Assembly: GCA_012932865.1 (NCBI GenBank)
Contig: SAXG01000052.1
Coordinates: 272,257 to 336,256, forward strand
Length of the DNA: 64,000 nucleotides
Reading direction: 5' to 3'
DNA from: Amylostereum areolatum
Lineage: Eukaryota; Basidiomycota; Agaricomycetes; Russulales; Stereaceae
This document shows positions 11,203 through 20,977 of this stretch, in pieces. The notes beneath the pieces are model-generated. The model saw only the letters and a list, made by a program, of their open reading frames with translations. It was not told the origin of the DNA and ran no database searches. Position 1 is the stretch's first letter; each line of letters starts with the position of its first letter. Position numbers and translations under genes: made by a program.

Positions 11203-11632
11203 CTCCGGGCCACGGGGATTGCATTAGCACCTGTGAGGAATCCGGGTGCTTTAGTTAGGGTTCTTCTGTGTGCTTCTAGTCGGCTTACCCCTTGTTCTTC
11301 CATCTGGTCCTGACCTAGATGGAGGAGGTACTGACTTAATTGCGAGGATTGCTGCCGATCGAGAAATGAAGCAGTCTCCGCAGAGGGCTCGTTCCTGTTG
11401 AGTGTGGTGTACTTTGTTGCAGACAAGGCGGAGGCGGTTGACATTGCTGGGTGTGACGGTTGGATTGGTAGAGGAAGTGTTGGCTGCGTTTGGGGTGGTG
11501 GACATTGGTGATCTGTCTTGTTGAACCCATAGGGTTTTTATCCCCTCCTTGTTGGCAGTGCATTCACCTGAATGGTGTTGAGTCTCACCAGTGTTTTACT
11601 TTCGTCTTGCGTTTCTTTTGTCGTGCTGGCCT

Positions 11633-14600
11633 TCACTCTTGCTGTGTTACAGTGATCTCGTCAGGATCAGTAGATTCTGCGTTGGTATCTCTGATTGGCT
11701 GTGGTAGCAACCTCGGTGCCTTAGGGTTATTCCGGTGGAACTCTGCAATCGCAGTTTTTGATCCTTCGAGATTAGATGCGGGTTCCCATGTGTTACTGGA
11801 GTCTGGGTAGCCTTTCCATTTTACGAAGTAATGTAATGGTTCGGAATATCATTTGTCTAGTTTTGAGGCTATTATTGTTTCTACTTCATAGAGTTCTTCA
11901 TTGTTTACTAGTTCCGGAGGCGGTTTTTCATAAGCTTCGCCATATTGCTCTGTCTCTTTGAATGGAATTAACAGTGCCGCGTGAAATACTGGGTGTATTT
12001 TCCATTTTGTTGGTAGTTCCAAGCGATAGGTTACTGGTCCTATAACCTTTTCAATTTTGAATGGGCCAAACCGTTTCAGTGCTAGCTTGGTTTTCGGGTA
12101 TACCGTGTTAAGATTTTTTCCGTCTAACCATACTTGCTCGCCCTGTTTGAGTTGATCTTGTAGTGTGAACGTTTGATCATGCTGCATTTTCATCAATTTA
12201 GCAGCTATTTCTAGACTTGCTTCTGTGTTGTCCCATGTGTCCTTAAAGTTCTTTATTCTTTCTTCGGCTGTCGGTATTCGCGGATCGGTCGGTATTGTTG
12301 GGTTGAAGACCAGTTGGTATCCATGTAGAAGTTCAAATGGGGAAGTTTTCGTAGCTGAATGTTGTCGTATATTGTGTGCAAATTCTGCTTTTGGTAAAAG
12401 TTTCGCCCAATTTGTTTGATCTCCGTTGCAAAACACTCGAAGATATTGTTCTAACTCTTGATTCACCCTTTCTGTCTCGCCGTCTGTTTGAGGATGGTAT
12501 GCCGTACTAAGCGACGAGATAATTCCGAGGCTTTCGCAAATGGATTGGAATACTTTGGACGCGAATTGAGGACCTCTGTCCGATATCATTCTTTTCCATA
12601 GTCCGAATCGTCTGTAGACGTTGTTGATCAGAAGATCAGCCGTCTCTTCTGCGTTGATCGTTTTTGGCACGGTGTGAATACTGCGGTTTTGGTGAACCTG
12701 TTGACGACTACGTTGATCGAATCAAATCCATTGGAGATCGGAAGATCTGTGATGAAATCTGATGTGATCGTTTCCCATGGTCGTTCCAGTATTTCCGTAG
12801 GTTGTAATGGATGTTTTGCCGGATGCGTGACATTCTTTGTTGACTGGCATACGGGACATCCTTGAACATAGCCTTTTACGAAGGAAATCATCTTTGGCCA
12901 CCAAAAGTTTCTTTGTACCAATTCTAGAGTTTTCATTTCTCCTGGATGTCCAATCGTTTGGAGATCATGATGCGATCTTAGGATCATACGTCGAAGTTCG
13001 AGATTCTGTGGTACGTAGATCTTCCCTTTTCTGATGATCAAATCGTTCTCAAAGTTCCAATCTTCGATTCCTTTTGCAAGGGTACGTGGTCCCGATCTTT
13101 TGATCGTATCTAGCGCTGTCCAGACTTCATCATCTAGGTGTGAGAAGTTTCTTAGTTCTTTGAGAATCTCTTTATCTCCGATTGCTTCGACTGTTCCTCT
13201 TCCGGTGGCTCTAGCCTTGAATATCAAAGGATGGAGTAGGATTCGTTCGTCGTTGTCTGGAATGTCTTCTTTATGATCTGATCTTCTAGAAAGTCCGTCT
13301 GCTTTATTTGTATTTCCTGGTTTGTGCACCAGGGTGTAGTCGAAGCGGGACAGATGCAAGCTCCATTGTGCTTGTCGTCGATTAAGTTTCTGAGCTGTTG
13401 TAAAATATTCTAGATTTTTATGATCTGTCCAGATTTCGATCTTGTAGTTCGCTCCTTCTAGATAGTGTCACCAGTGTTCTAGGGCTTTTACTACTCCTTA
13501 AAGTTCTTTGTCGTATATCTCGTAATTCTGTTCCGTGGGTGACAGTGATTTGGACAGGTACGCGACCGGGTGCCATCTTTCGGTTTCATCTGGTTGTGAT
13601 AGGATAGCTCCGTACGCGAAGTCGGAGGCGTCGCTTTCTATACGGAATGGTTTGTTTTCGTCAGGCATGATCAAGACTGGGGACGACGTGAATTCGTGTT
13701 TCAGTCTGTTGAAGGTATTTTCACATTTGGTCGTCCAGTTCCAGTCATGGTCCTTCTTTGTAAGTTGGAATAGTGGTCTTGCGATCTTAGAATAGTCTTT
13801 GATGAAGTGTCGATAGAAATTTCCAAATCCGAGGAATGATTGAACTTCTTTTACTTTTCTTGGTGTAGGCCATTCGGATAGTCCTTGAACCTTGATCGGG
13901 TCCATCTGTACCTTGTTATGCGTGATTATCACGCCTAGGTATTCGACTGATGATTGTTCGAAGAAGCACTTTTCTGGTATCAGGAACAGGTCGTTCTGTT
14001 TTAGAATTTGAAGAGCTTCTTTCATCAGTTTTCTGTGTTCGTCGAGTGTTTCTGTGAATATTAATATGTCATCCATGTATACTACTACCTTTCCTGTGTC
14101 TATTAATTCTTTGAACAGTGCGTTCATCATTGCTTGGAATGTCGCGGGCGAGTTGGTTAGTCCAAAGAACATTACCATTGGTTCGAACAGGCCCCTGTTT
14201 GTTTTGAACGCAGCTTTCCATTGATCTCCTTCTTTGATTCGAACATTGTTGTATCCCCATCGGAGATCGAGCTTTGAGAAGATCTTAGCGCCTTTTAATT
14301 TGTCAATGAGATCTGAGATGAGCGGGATCGGGTATTCATTTTTTACTGTGATGGAGTTGAGATAGCGGTAGTCTTGTACTGGTCGAAGAGATCCATCTTT
14401 CTTCTTGATAAAAAAGAAGGGCGATGATATTTCTGATTTTGATTCTCGGATGTATCCTTTTCGTAGATGTTCGTCTACAAATGTGTCCAGTTCCTTTCGT
14501 TCTGGTACTGTCATTGGATACAGTTTACAATTCCGAGGTTTCCATCCTTCGGTCAGGTCTATCGCATGATCCCAAGGTCTACTGATTGGAAAGTGTTCCG

Positions 14601-15459
14601 ACGCTTTCTTTTCGAATACTTTTTGATACTGTTTGTAACTGGGCGGAATCATCTCATTGAGTGTCTTCTTCTTCTCTCCTATGGCCGCTCTTTCTGCGAG
14701 TTCTTGTGCCTTAGTTGCTCTTGCCGTTATCCAGGTATTGGTTTCGCTCGTTTCTTCTGCAACTGGTATTGTTTCTATGTTAGCTTTCCCATAGAATGTT
14801 CTGATTGTCTTGATCTCGACGAGATCGGAATCGAATTCGGGATCTTCTTGTTCTTCTATTGTTGCGTGGTGGTTTGCCTTTTGTTCTTCGAACGATTGTG
14901 GAAAGGGTTCGTCCTTTCCTTGGACGGTCGGAGCACGTACCTGGACATGTTTGTAGTGTAATCTGTCTCTTTCTCCAATCAATGTTAGGATTGTGTTTTT
15001 TGAGCCAAGGGGTTCCTAAGATTACTTCGTCTCCTCCCAGGGCTGTGACGAATAATCCTAAATTTTTGCGGTGAACTTCTCCGTTGATCCCCTTCATCGT
15101 CATCGGAAGGTATACTTTCTGTTTGATCTCTCCCAGAGTGTTTCGAGATCCATCAACATTGTATATTGGTATCGGCTTCTTGAGCTGGATTAGATTCATC
15201 TTGTGTTTTTGTACGAAATCTGGATGGATCAGGGTGCTACTTGCTCCGCTATCTAGTAGCGCTTTTGCTGCGGCTTTACGGAACTTTCCATGAAACATAA
15301 CAGGTATATGAATTGATGGAGCGTGTGTTGCTCTGTCTTGGTATGACCTTATATACACTGTTCTATTTACGTCATCTTCTGTTTCCTGCACAGGAGATTG
15401 ACTTGAAAAGTTTATTGTCTGTGTCCTTTCAACAGCCGCATTTGAAGGACAATTTAAAA
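11633..15459 (-). pseudogene. Element D pol polyprotein, four lesions
   Basis: Reads in the -1 frame from the gag stop: protease (LLDSGASSTLIH) near 15260, RT (YMDDIL near 14080), RNase H, integrase (GHPGEMKTLEL.., ISDRGPQFASK, TAYHPQTDGETERVNQ) and a chromodomain (LHYFVKWKGYPDSSNTWEP) ending at a TGA at 11633-11635. Lesions: TAA at 13500-13498 and TGA at 13470-13468 in RNase H, a one-nt loss near 12655 in integrase, and TGA at 11851-11849 just before the chromodomain core. All three stops are explained by C-to-T changes on the coding strand (CAA or CGA codons). Confidence 0.88.
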
Positions 15460-16812
15460 ACCCTGATTGTCTTTGAACATGTTGGCAGTGCGTGCAAATG
15501 TTTCGCTGTCCATCTTGTTCACAAGCTTGGTAATCTGATCAATCGGGGATTCTTCCGATGTTAGATTCGCTGTTCGTGCATTGATCGTTGTTTGGGTGTG
15601 TTTCTCTGGGCAGTTCCTGGAGATGTGTCCTGGCTTCCGGCAGTAGAAGCATGATCCTGATCTCTGGAGTTCCATGCGTTCCTGTGGGGTAAGGCGTCTG
15701 AAATTTTGGCCGTTATTCCCTGTTTGAGCGACTCTAGCGGTTGTAACGTTCCCTTTATTTCTGTTTCCTCTTTTGAATGGAACATACGTCTGCGGTTTCT
15801 TGTACAGGAGTGTGAGATCGCTCGTTGGGTTCATTGGTCTTGTGTAATGCCGTTGGAATGCTTGAGCTTCTCGCCAGTTATTATCAATGCGCAATGCGAG
15901 TTCATACCATTCGTCGATATTGTTCGAGATGTGATCTCTCTTGAGGATCTCGACTACGATATCGTTGCGCAGTCCTCTCTTGAATTGGTCGATCAATGCT
16001 TTATGATCGTAACCAGCTTCCATGGCATAGTCTCTGAAGATCGTGATATAATCTTTGGTTTCCATGGTACCTTGTTCTAGGCACTGTATGTTGAATCTAG
16101 CGTCTCTCCCTGGGTCTATTTCTCCAAAGGTTTCTAAGAAGTGGTCGCGGAACACCGTCCATGGAAGGTATCCTTCTGGATTTAGACCGTGATCTCGTAT
16201 CTTGTCGATCTTGCTTATTAAAAGGGACGCCCAGTGGAGGGCAGGTCCATCGGTGAGATGCGAGAGTACAAAGGTTATCTTACGCATGTTGGCAGCATAC
16301 ACGTTGGGGAATGCTATGAAGCGAAGTACACATTGTTCTATGAACTTTGCCGCTTTTGCCTGATCCCTTCCGTCGTATACTCCTAGTGCGTTTAGTTTGA
16401 ACCCCTTATCCTTGTCTTCGGGTTTCGATCCGGTTGTTCCTGTTCCTCTCGGCGGGGAATTCCCTGGTGGGTATCTCAATCCTTTTGGAAGATCCGCGGT
16501 TGCTCCTCTTCCGAAGACGTAATCTCGAACTTCTTTTCCTTTCTTGTCATCTGGTGCTTCGGACGATCGGTCGGAGAATGGTGATGGTGATCGCAGTGAT
16601 GGCATTTTCTGTCCTGTTGGTTCGGCCATGCCAAATCCTAGGATTGGTTCAGTCATGCCAAATCCTAGGGGGAATCGAGTTTCATGTCTCGGTTTTGCGG
16701 GATCGGCTGGTGTTGGAGTTGCAGGCGTCTAGTGCGGTACATTAGTCTCTCCAGGGGGGACATTGCCAGGTGCGGTGGTGGGGTCGGGTATCGAGGTGGC
16801 AGCGTCTCCCAT
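15454..16812 (-). pseudogene. Element D gag with CCHC knuckle and one nonsense codon
   Basis: The likely start is the ATG at 16812 (MGDAATSIPD..). An in-frame TAG at 16731-16729 (probably from CAG) separates this from the longer open part beginning at the Met at 16656 (MTEPILGFGMAEPT..). Capsid-like region in the middle, zinc knuckle (CFYCRKPGHISRNCP) near the C-terminus. A short AUG uORF (16880-16812) ends in TAATG, its stop overlapping the gag start, which suggests termination-reinitiation. Gag stops at TAA after a T5 run (plus-strand A5 15456-15460). Confidence 0.8.
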
Positions 16813-16845
16813 TAATGTGATGTTTTCGGGTCTTCCGAATAGATT

Positions 16846-17620
16846 TCATTTTCTTCCTCGTCTGGTCCTGAAGATGTCATCGTTTGATGCAAGTGATGGA
16901 GATCTTGTCGGGTTCTCTGTATGTTCTTCCGTTTCTGCTGTGCTCGATGGGCTGCGCTCTCGACTTCCTCCGGGATCGGACTTAGTTCGGTTGCTTGATA
17001 TAGCTCTCTTAGGTTCTGGCGTGGTTTCCTCTGGAGGCGGTGCGGCTGTTGCGGTTTCTTGAGGATGCTGGAGTTCGGTTTGAGGGTTCTGTGGTTCGGT
17101 TGTTGTATCGGCTTTGTCGGTATCTGGATCAAATTCCCAGTAGTCCTTAATATTCCCAGTGTAAGATTTCTCTTCGACTTTCTGTGCGTCCGGGTGTTTC
17201 CAGAGTTCTTCTGATGAGAGGGGCCCGATATGAGGTCTTGAATAATCTGGGCGCTTCCAGTGTGAGTTGTCGTAGCTTCCGTCTTCTTTTTCTCTTTTGG
17301 ATCTATCTTTGTAGTACTCTGCTGCTGGGGGAAGGTTGTATCTGTATATGGGTGGGTTCCACTGATATTCGTATGCCCCTTTGCTTTCTTTCGCAATGAA
17401 GACTCCGTCGTAGTAGAAAAGGAGATGATAGGGATCAAATGTCCAGTGATGATCTTCTTTTCCGTTGGGGAAATCTCGTCTACAGTTTGATTGGAGATAA
17501 GGGATCTCAAAGTCTGATGGTCTTTTTTCAGTGGGTTGCTCCGCTGGCTCCGTGGTGGGTGTTTCGTTTGACACTCTGCGCCAAACTGTAGGGTGAGCTA
17601 GTGTAGAGGAGAGCTCGTTC
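16846..17620 (-). CDS. Element D ORF1: AUG-less open frame upstream of gag
   Basis: About 255 codons open from just after the primer-binding site to a TGA at 16848-16846, in the same frame as gag. It contains no Met codon; a GTG at 17574 is the only near-cognate start of note. The sequence is hydrophilic and Tyr/Trp-rich (FDPYHLLFYYDGVFIAKE, YEYQWNPPIYRYNLPP), followed by a Pro/Glu/Ser-rich tail. No recognised domain. It mirrors the ORF0 arrangement of elements A-C although I see no clear residue similarity. Confidence 0.5.
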
Positions 17621-17621
17621 T
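17612..17621 (-). promoter_or_regulatory. Element D predicted self-priming primer-binding site
   Basis: The minus strand reads AGAACGAGCT two nt after the 5' LTR end. It is the exact complement of AGCTCGTTCT within the LTR (17856-17865), which begins 34 nt after the T of TATAAAA (17899-17893). If transcription starts there, the mRNA 5' end can fold back and prime, as in Tf1/sushi elements. Confidence 0.6.
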
Positions 17622-17623
17622 AG

Positions 17624-18133
17624 TGTTAAGGATGGTCCTTATCACGTGACAAGCGGCTCAGGTTACAGTACTCTTGCGTATGAGAAGTGGGATCAGGTGA
17701 TCCAGACGTCTCGGTTATACGAAGGCTAAGGTCGGTAAGTGAAGCAGTAAGTCTTCACGGAAGACTTAGGCGAGCTTTCGACTTAGTTTGCGTTAGATTC
17801 TCTTTAGTATTCTTGAAGAGGAGGTTCTAGTTAGAACAGTCCTGTATTTACAAAGAGAACGAGCTGGGGAATGGCTCGTTCGTTGGGCCTCCTTTTATAA
17901 GAGAGGAGGTCGAGTAAATATATGTACATTTGGTAACGGTCACATCAGGTATCTACGGGGACGCGACTGGGGCACAGTCGTGGCTGCGTCGTTGAGACAA
18001 CTACGAGCTGGGGCACAGTCGTGGCTACGTCGTCGGGACGGTTACGAGCTGTGGCACAGTTGTAATCCGTTGTTTAGCGACGTCCTTCCTAATAAGGCAA
18101 CAGGAAATGGAATACCTTGATCGAGTTGTAACA
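17624..18133 (-). repeat. 5' LTR of element D
   Basis: 510 bp, pair of 877-1386 with 13 differences, 8 of them CpG transitions. Right target-site copy AGCGC at 18134-18138. TATA box 17893-17899, predicted mRNA start near 17865, 41-bp tandem units around 17963-18065. Confidence 0.93.
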
Positions 18134-18138
18134 AGCGC

Positions 18139-18405
18139 ATCTCGATAGATACCTCTTGTTTTCCTTCACAGGTCACAGTCCAGACTCGCTTGTCGTCGAT
18201 TACACCCATGTCAGCGATGATCTTAGTCGTCTGCGTCGTTGCATTTCTCCACTCCACCTCGCCTGTCTCACTTTCAAAACTCTCTCTTCACCTGACCTCC
18301 GACCATAGTACTTCCACCTCTCCTCGTACACACCTTCCGCCCCCAAGAGCGCAGGGGGCAATACCAATCCCCGCCGAATGGCCTCGGATCTAGTTTGTAT
18401 CTCCA
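18139..18405. other. Non-coding or unassigned spacer right of element D
   Basis: Short frames on the min strand overlap in this stretch (for example GVIDDKRVWTVTCEGKQE near 18140-18200) but none has a consistent start, splice sites or continuation, and one runs into the LTR. I cannot assign a gene. Confidence 0.3.
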
Positions 18406-19639
18406 ATGGCCGACAAGCATCCGCTCAGCACAACCGCTCCGACGGTATAATTCTCCAATTTTCTGATCAAGGCGCTACTCAAGTCTGCTCTTTTTCCACC
18501 ACGCTGCTCTTCTTTTTCAACTCGTCTGCACAAGACATATCATGGTGTACGTCCTCAGTGCGTATATCCCATGTTTCTTACTCTTGTCGCATCTTCTCAA
18601 TTTCAGTACACTATAGTGCCAAACGGCCACACGCTCGTCCACGATACGTGGCCAAATAACGTCTCTCACCTTCCAACCAATACTAAAGAACGACCGCTCC
18701 GCCCTTCCGATATCGTCCCCTCAGATTTCTATGCTCTAGTCGAGTGGGCAACGTTCAAGGCAGCTCCTATCGCTGGCATCCGCACGCGTTGCTATCAACT
18801 TGTGCAGTCGGACAACAACACCCGCAGCTTCATTCGTGGGTTTCGCGTCGAGGGGTTCTTGAAAAAGCACAATATCCACCCGACTGGGAATTGGAAGGAG
18901 TTTGTTTTCGTGCATCATCGCCCCGTTCTTCGCTAATTTTTCTGCACAACGTAGAACCGAGGAACATGCGCCTGCAGCGAAGCAATATGTCGAGCTCGCG
19001 TCTGGATCGCACAAATACCGCATTCAGTTTGAAGCCCAGCGTCAGGCCCTTGACAACGTCTTGAGGCTCGCCGCAAATACCACACAAGGTGCCGCGAAGT
19101 CAAACGATTGCAAGGACGGCAAGATCTTCCTTCAGAACCCGATTTTCTCGAAGGTGCGTTGATGGTTGTGCCGATGGTTCTGCACGTTCATCCTCATCCA
19201 GGTTCTCGATACAACCGACGCCCCGGTCTCAGTTTTGAGCGACGAAGACGATCCGACCGGCGCTGCATGCAACCTGGATTCAACCTGGCGTTGCCTCAAC
19301 AAGGTCCACTTCACATGCAGGATAACCTCCAGTCACACAACGGTGTGCCAACCGGTCGTGTTCGAAGATGGCGATTTCATCAGTGTTCACGTCACTGTCG
19401 GCGTTGTCGAGCACAGGAGGAAGAAAGGTGGAGGATTCCAGATCATTCCTTGCCTCAACTTCGACGAGGTGATTCAACTTTGTCCCGCCTCTCGAGTCGC
19501 TACGGTATGTCCCAAGTCCGCCAGAGTAGTACCTTAATGACTCGGGTTTCAGGTGATGGACGTGGACAACGGAGTGGACCGAGTTCCTGTCGCGAAGAGG
19601 GCCAGAGTCCGAGGTGGCATGCTATCCGACGAGGCCTGA
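18406..19639 (+). CDS. Spliced gene of unknown function with C-terminal basic signal
   Basis: Five exons fit one frame: 18406-18444 (tentative), 18607-18899, 18955-19153, 19202-19504 and 19553-19639; introns 2-4 are 55, 48 and 48 nt with good borders. The product is about 305 residues: a Trp/His-containing N-terminal part (DTWPNNVSHLP, LVEWATFKAAPI), a charged middle (DDPTGAACNLDSTWRCLNK), a Val/His-rich stretch (FEDGDFISVHVTVGVVEH) and a C-terminus ending VPVAKRARVR.., a plausible nuclear signal. I do not recognise a domain; the style resembles large lineage-specific families of mushroom genomes. Whether it is host or a passenger near the Helitron is open. Exon 1 is the least certain part. 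Confidence 0.6.
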
Positions 19640-19789
19640 ATGGATAGGCACGGTGCGCTACTTGTCGGTGGTAAATGTTTCATATCCTTTGTCTATATGC
19701 CCTATACGCCCAACGTTGTTCACGACCTTGTATGAATATGTGTATATATACGGGTACTTGCTTCATCGCCTACGTCGTTCTCTTGCAGT

Positions 19790-20590
19790 ATGCACGATCT
19801 CACAGACCTCCGGCAATGGGTTCACCACTTCGTCGCAAATACCGAAGATGACCCCCTTCAGTCATACAGCAACATTGCCCAGAACTTATCCTTCCCATCT
19901 CTCATGGCGATGATTTCATCCTCACACTTATACCCCGAGGTCGTCGCAGATATGCTTTGTGCACGTCTCGCTCAACATATACGAGAATACATCGCGGATA
20001 CCTCACGTTTTCACCGCCTCCTCGCACGGACCCGATCTGTCATCGGAGGGGAGTTCGCTCTCCATTTCGTTCTGTCCCAAGGCCCCGCCGACGTTTCTTG
20101 GATACCCGCAGCGCTTGACATCTTCTGCAAGGTCAGATACGCCCCCCTCTTCACTTCCTTCTTCATGGGTGCAGATACCACCCAGCTCGCGGATGACGAC
20201 GTCGATTCTCCCACTCCCCCCCCTCTCCCATCGCCATCCAGCGTTGTCAGCACTTTCAGTTTTCAAAATCTGTCCACGCAGAAAATTATCCATTTGCATT
20301 GTACAACCTCGTGCGCTGCGGAACAACCAATTGTATTGTCGTGGGGGACGCGCCTCATCAATTTCATCTCCATGTTCGAAGTGGTTGTCGCCTACCCTAC
20401 TCTAACATTCGCCCGGAAGGCCGTACTTTGTCCCAGACGGAGGGCAGTTACACCTGACGACGCAGAGGACACCTACGCCGGTAGAGGTTTCGACGTCGGT
20501 TGCTTCAGGAACGTGGTGGTTGACCACGGCAGGCAAGCACCATACTGCCCTCATTCTTGCCGCACCTTTGACGATGGCGCCTGTGCATGA
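19790..20590 (+). CDS. Agaricomycete-type hypothetical protein, single exon
   Basis: 266 codons from MHDLTDLRQWVHHF. The motif order (RLLARTRSVIGGEFALHF.., then a Pro/Ser linker, then IIHLHCTTS.., FARKAVLCP, GRGFDVGCFRN and a terminal Cys/Asp-Gly-Ala motif) resembles a family greatly expanded in agaricomycetes whose function is unknown to me. Length and composition fit a complete gene. It lies 150 bp downstream of the preceding gene on the same strand. The family assignment is from general pattern memory and needs a search. Confidence 0.55.
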   Translation: MHDLTDLRQWVHHFVANTEDDPLQSYSNIAQNLSFPSLMAMISSSHLYPEVVADMLCARLAQHIREYIADTSRFHRLLARTRSVIGGEFALHFVLSQGPADVSWIPAALDIFCKVRYAPLFTSFFMGADTTQLADDDVDSPTPPPLPSPSSVVSTFSFQNLSTQKIIHLHCTTSCAAEQPIVLSWGTRLINFISMFEVVVAYPTLTFARKAVLCPRRRAVTPDDAEDTYAGRGFDVGCFRNVVVDHGRQAPYCPHSCRTFDDGACA

Positions 20591-20977
20591 CTTCGTATGT
20601 GGACTTCAGACGAAGAAGACCAAGTCAGGTGTTTTAGAAGCGTAGTTGCGGAGTGGAGGCTTGGTGGCAAGATAGGTACTTGCGGCGGGGGATGTGATCG
20701 AGTCAGCGGTCAGATGGCATGGACAGTATATTGAGAGTAGTACTAAATAATGGTCTGTTCATTTTAACGAGCAGCTATGATGGTTATGACAATTGCTCAC
20801 CTATGCCACACGGTTCGTCACAGTCTCGAGATTGTCCCTGATTTGATCGGGCACCCCACCGCCGACCGGAACCTGATAATTGACCAGGATGATGTCGCGC
20901 GGGATGAACGTAGAGAGGGGTCCCGGGTCCGCCTCCAATTCCTCCGTTGATCACGACCATGTGCTCCAATCCCCACC
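20591..20977. other. Spacer between hypothetical gene and Helitron helicase
   Basis: Should contain the Helitron 3' end (CTRR preceded by a hairpin on the minus strand). I could not pick a convincing terminus by eye. No coding frame supported. Confidence 0.3.

Larger units (their letters stand above)
2471..11444 (-). pseudogene. Element D ORF3: spliced coiled-coil/zinc-knuckle protein, split by element A
   Basis: Exon 1 (11444-11289) encodes MSTASALSATKYTT.. and ends MEEQG. A 58-nt intron (11288-11231; GTAAGC..CTAAC..CACAG) joins it in phase to exon 2 (11230-11203), which continues after element A at 4127 and ends at 2471. Protein: N-terminal segment, a long heptad-like helix (ALEQARERIDDLRRE.. 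to ..KLLRRFRKLAQRLY), about 200 Pro/Ser-rich residues, an acidic stretch, one CCHC knuckle (CWKCGERGHLRQDCP) and a Trp-rich acidic tail. It looks like a second Gag-like nucleic-acid-binding protein placed after pol, an unusual position. Element A interrupts it near its N-terminus; otherwise the frame is open. Confidence 0.65.
877..18133 (-). mobile_element. Element D: Ty3/gypsy chromovirus with extra ORFs (about 10.2 kb without nested A)
   Basis: Two 510-bp LTRs with TGTTA..TAACA ends (877-1386 and 17624-18133) are flanked by the direct repeat AGCGC (872-876 and 18134-18138). On the minus strand the order is 5' LTR, self-priming site, AUG-less frame ORF1, gag, pol (protease, RT, RNase H, integrase, chromodomain), ORF3 (spliced, coiled coil plus zinc knuckle), ORF4, ORF5 (membrane), 3' LTR. 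The LTRs differ at 13 of 510 positions. Pol has three premature stops and one frameshift, and element A sits in ORF3, so this copy is dead. At 10.2 kb it is well above the usual 5-7 kb of fungal gypsy elements because of the 3' ORFs. Confidence 0.9.

Noticed and set aside
18042..18406. Two overlapping minus-strand ORFs at the right edge of D
   Set aside because: One spans the LTR border and the other lacks motif content; they cannot be spliced together in phase.
20591..20977. Helitron 3' terminus (CTRR with hairpin)
   Set aside because: Several YYAG tetranucleotides occur on the plus strand but none has a convincing inner hairpin and A/T target context.
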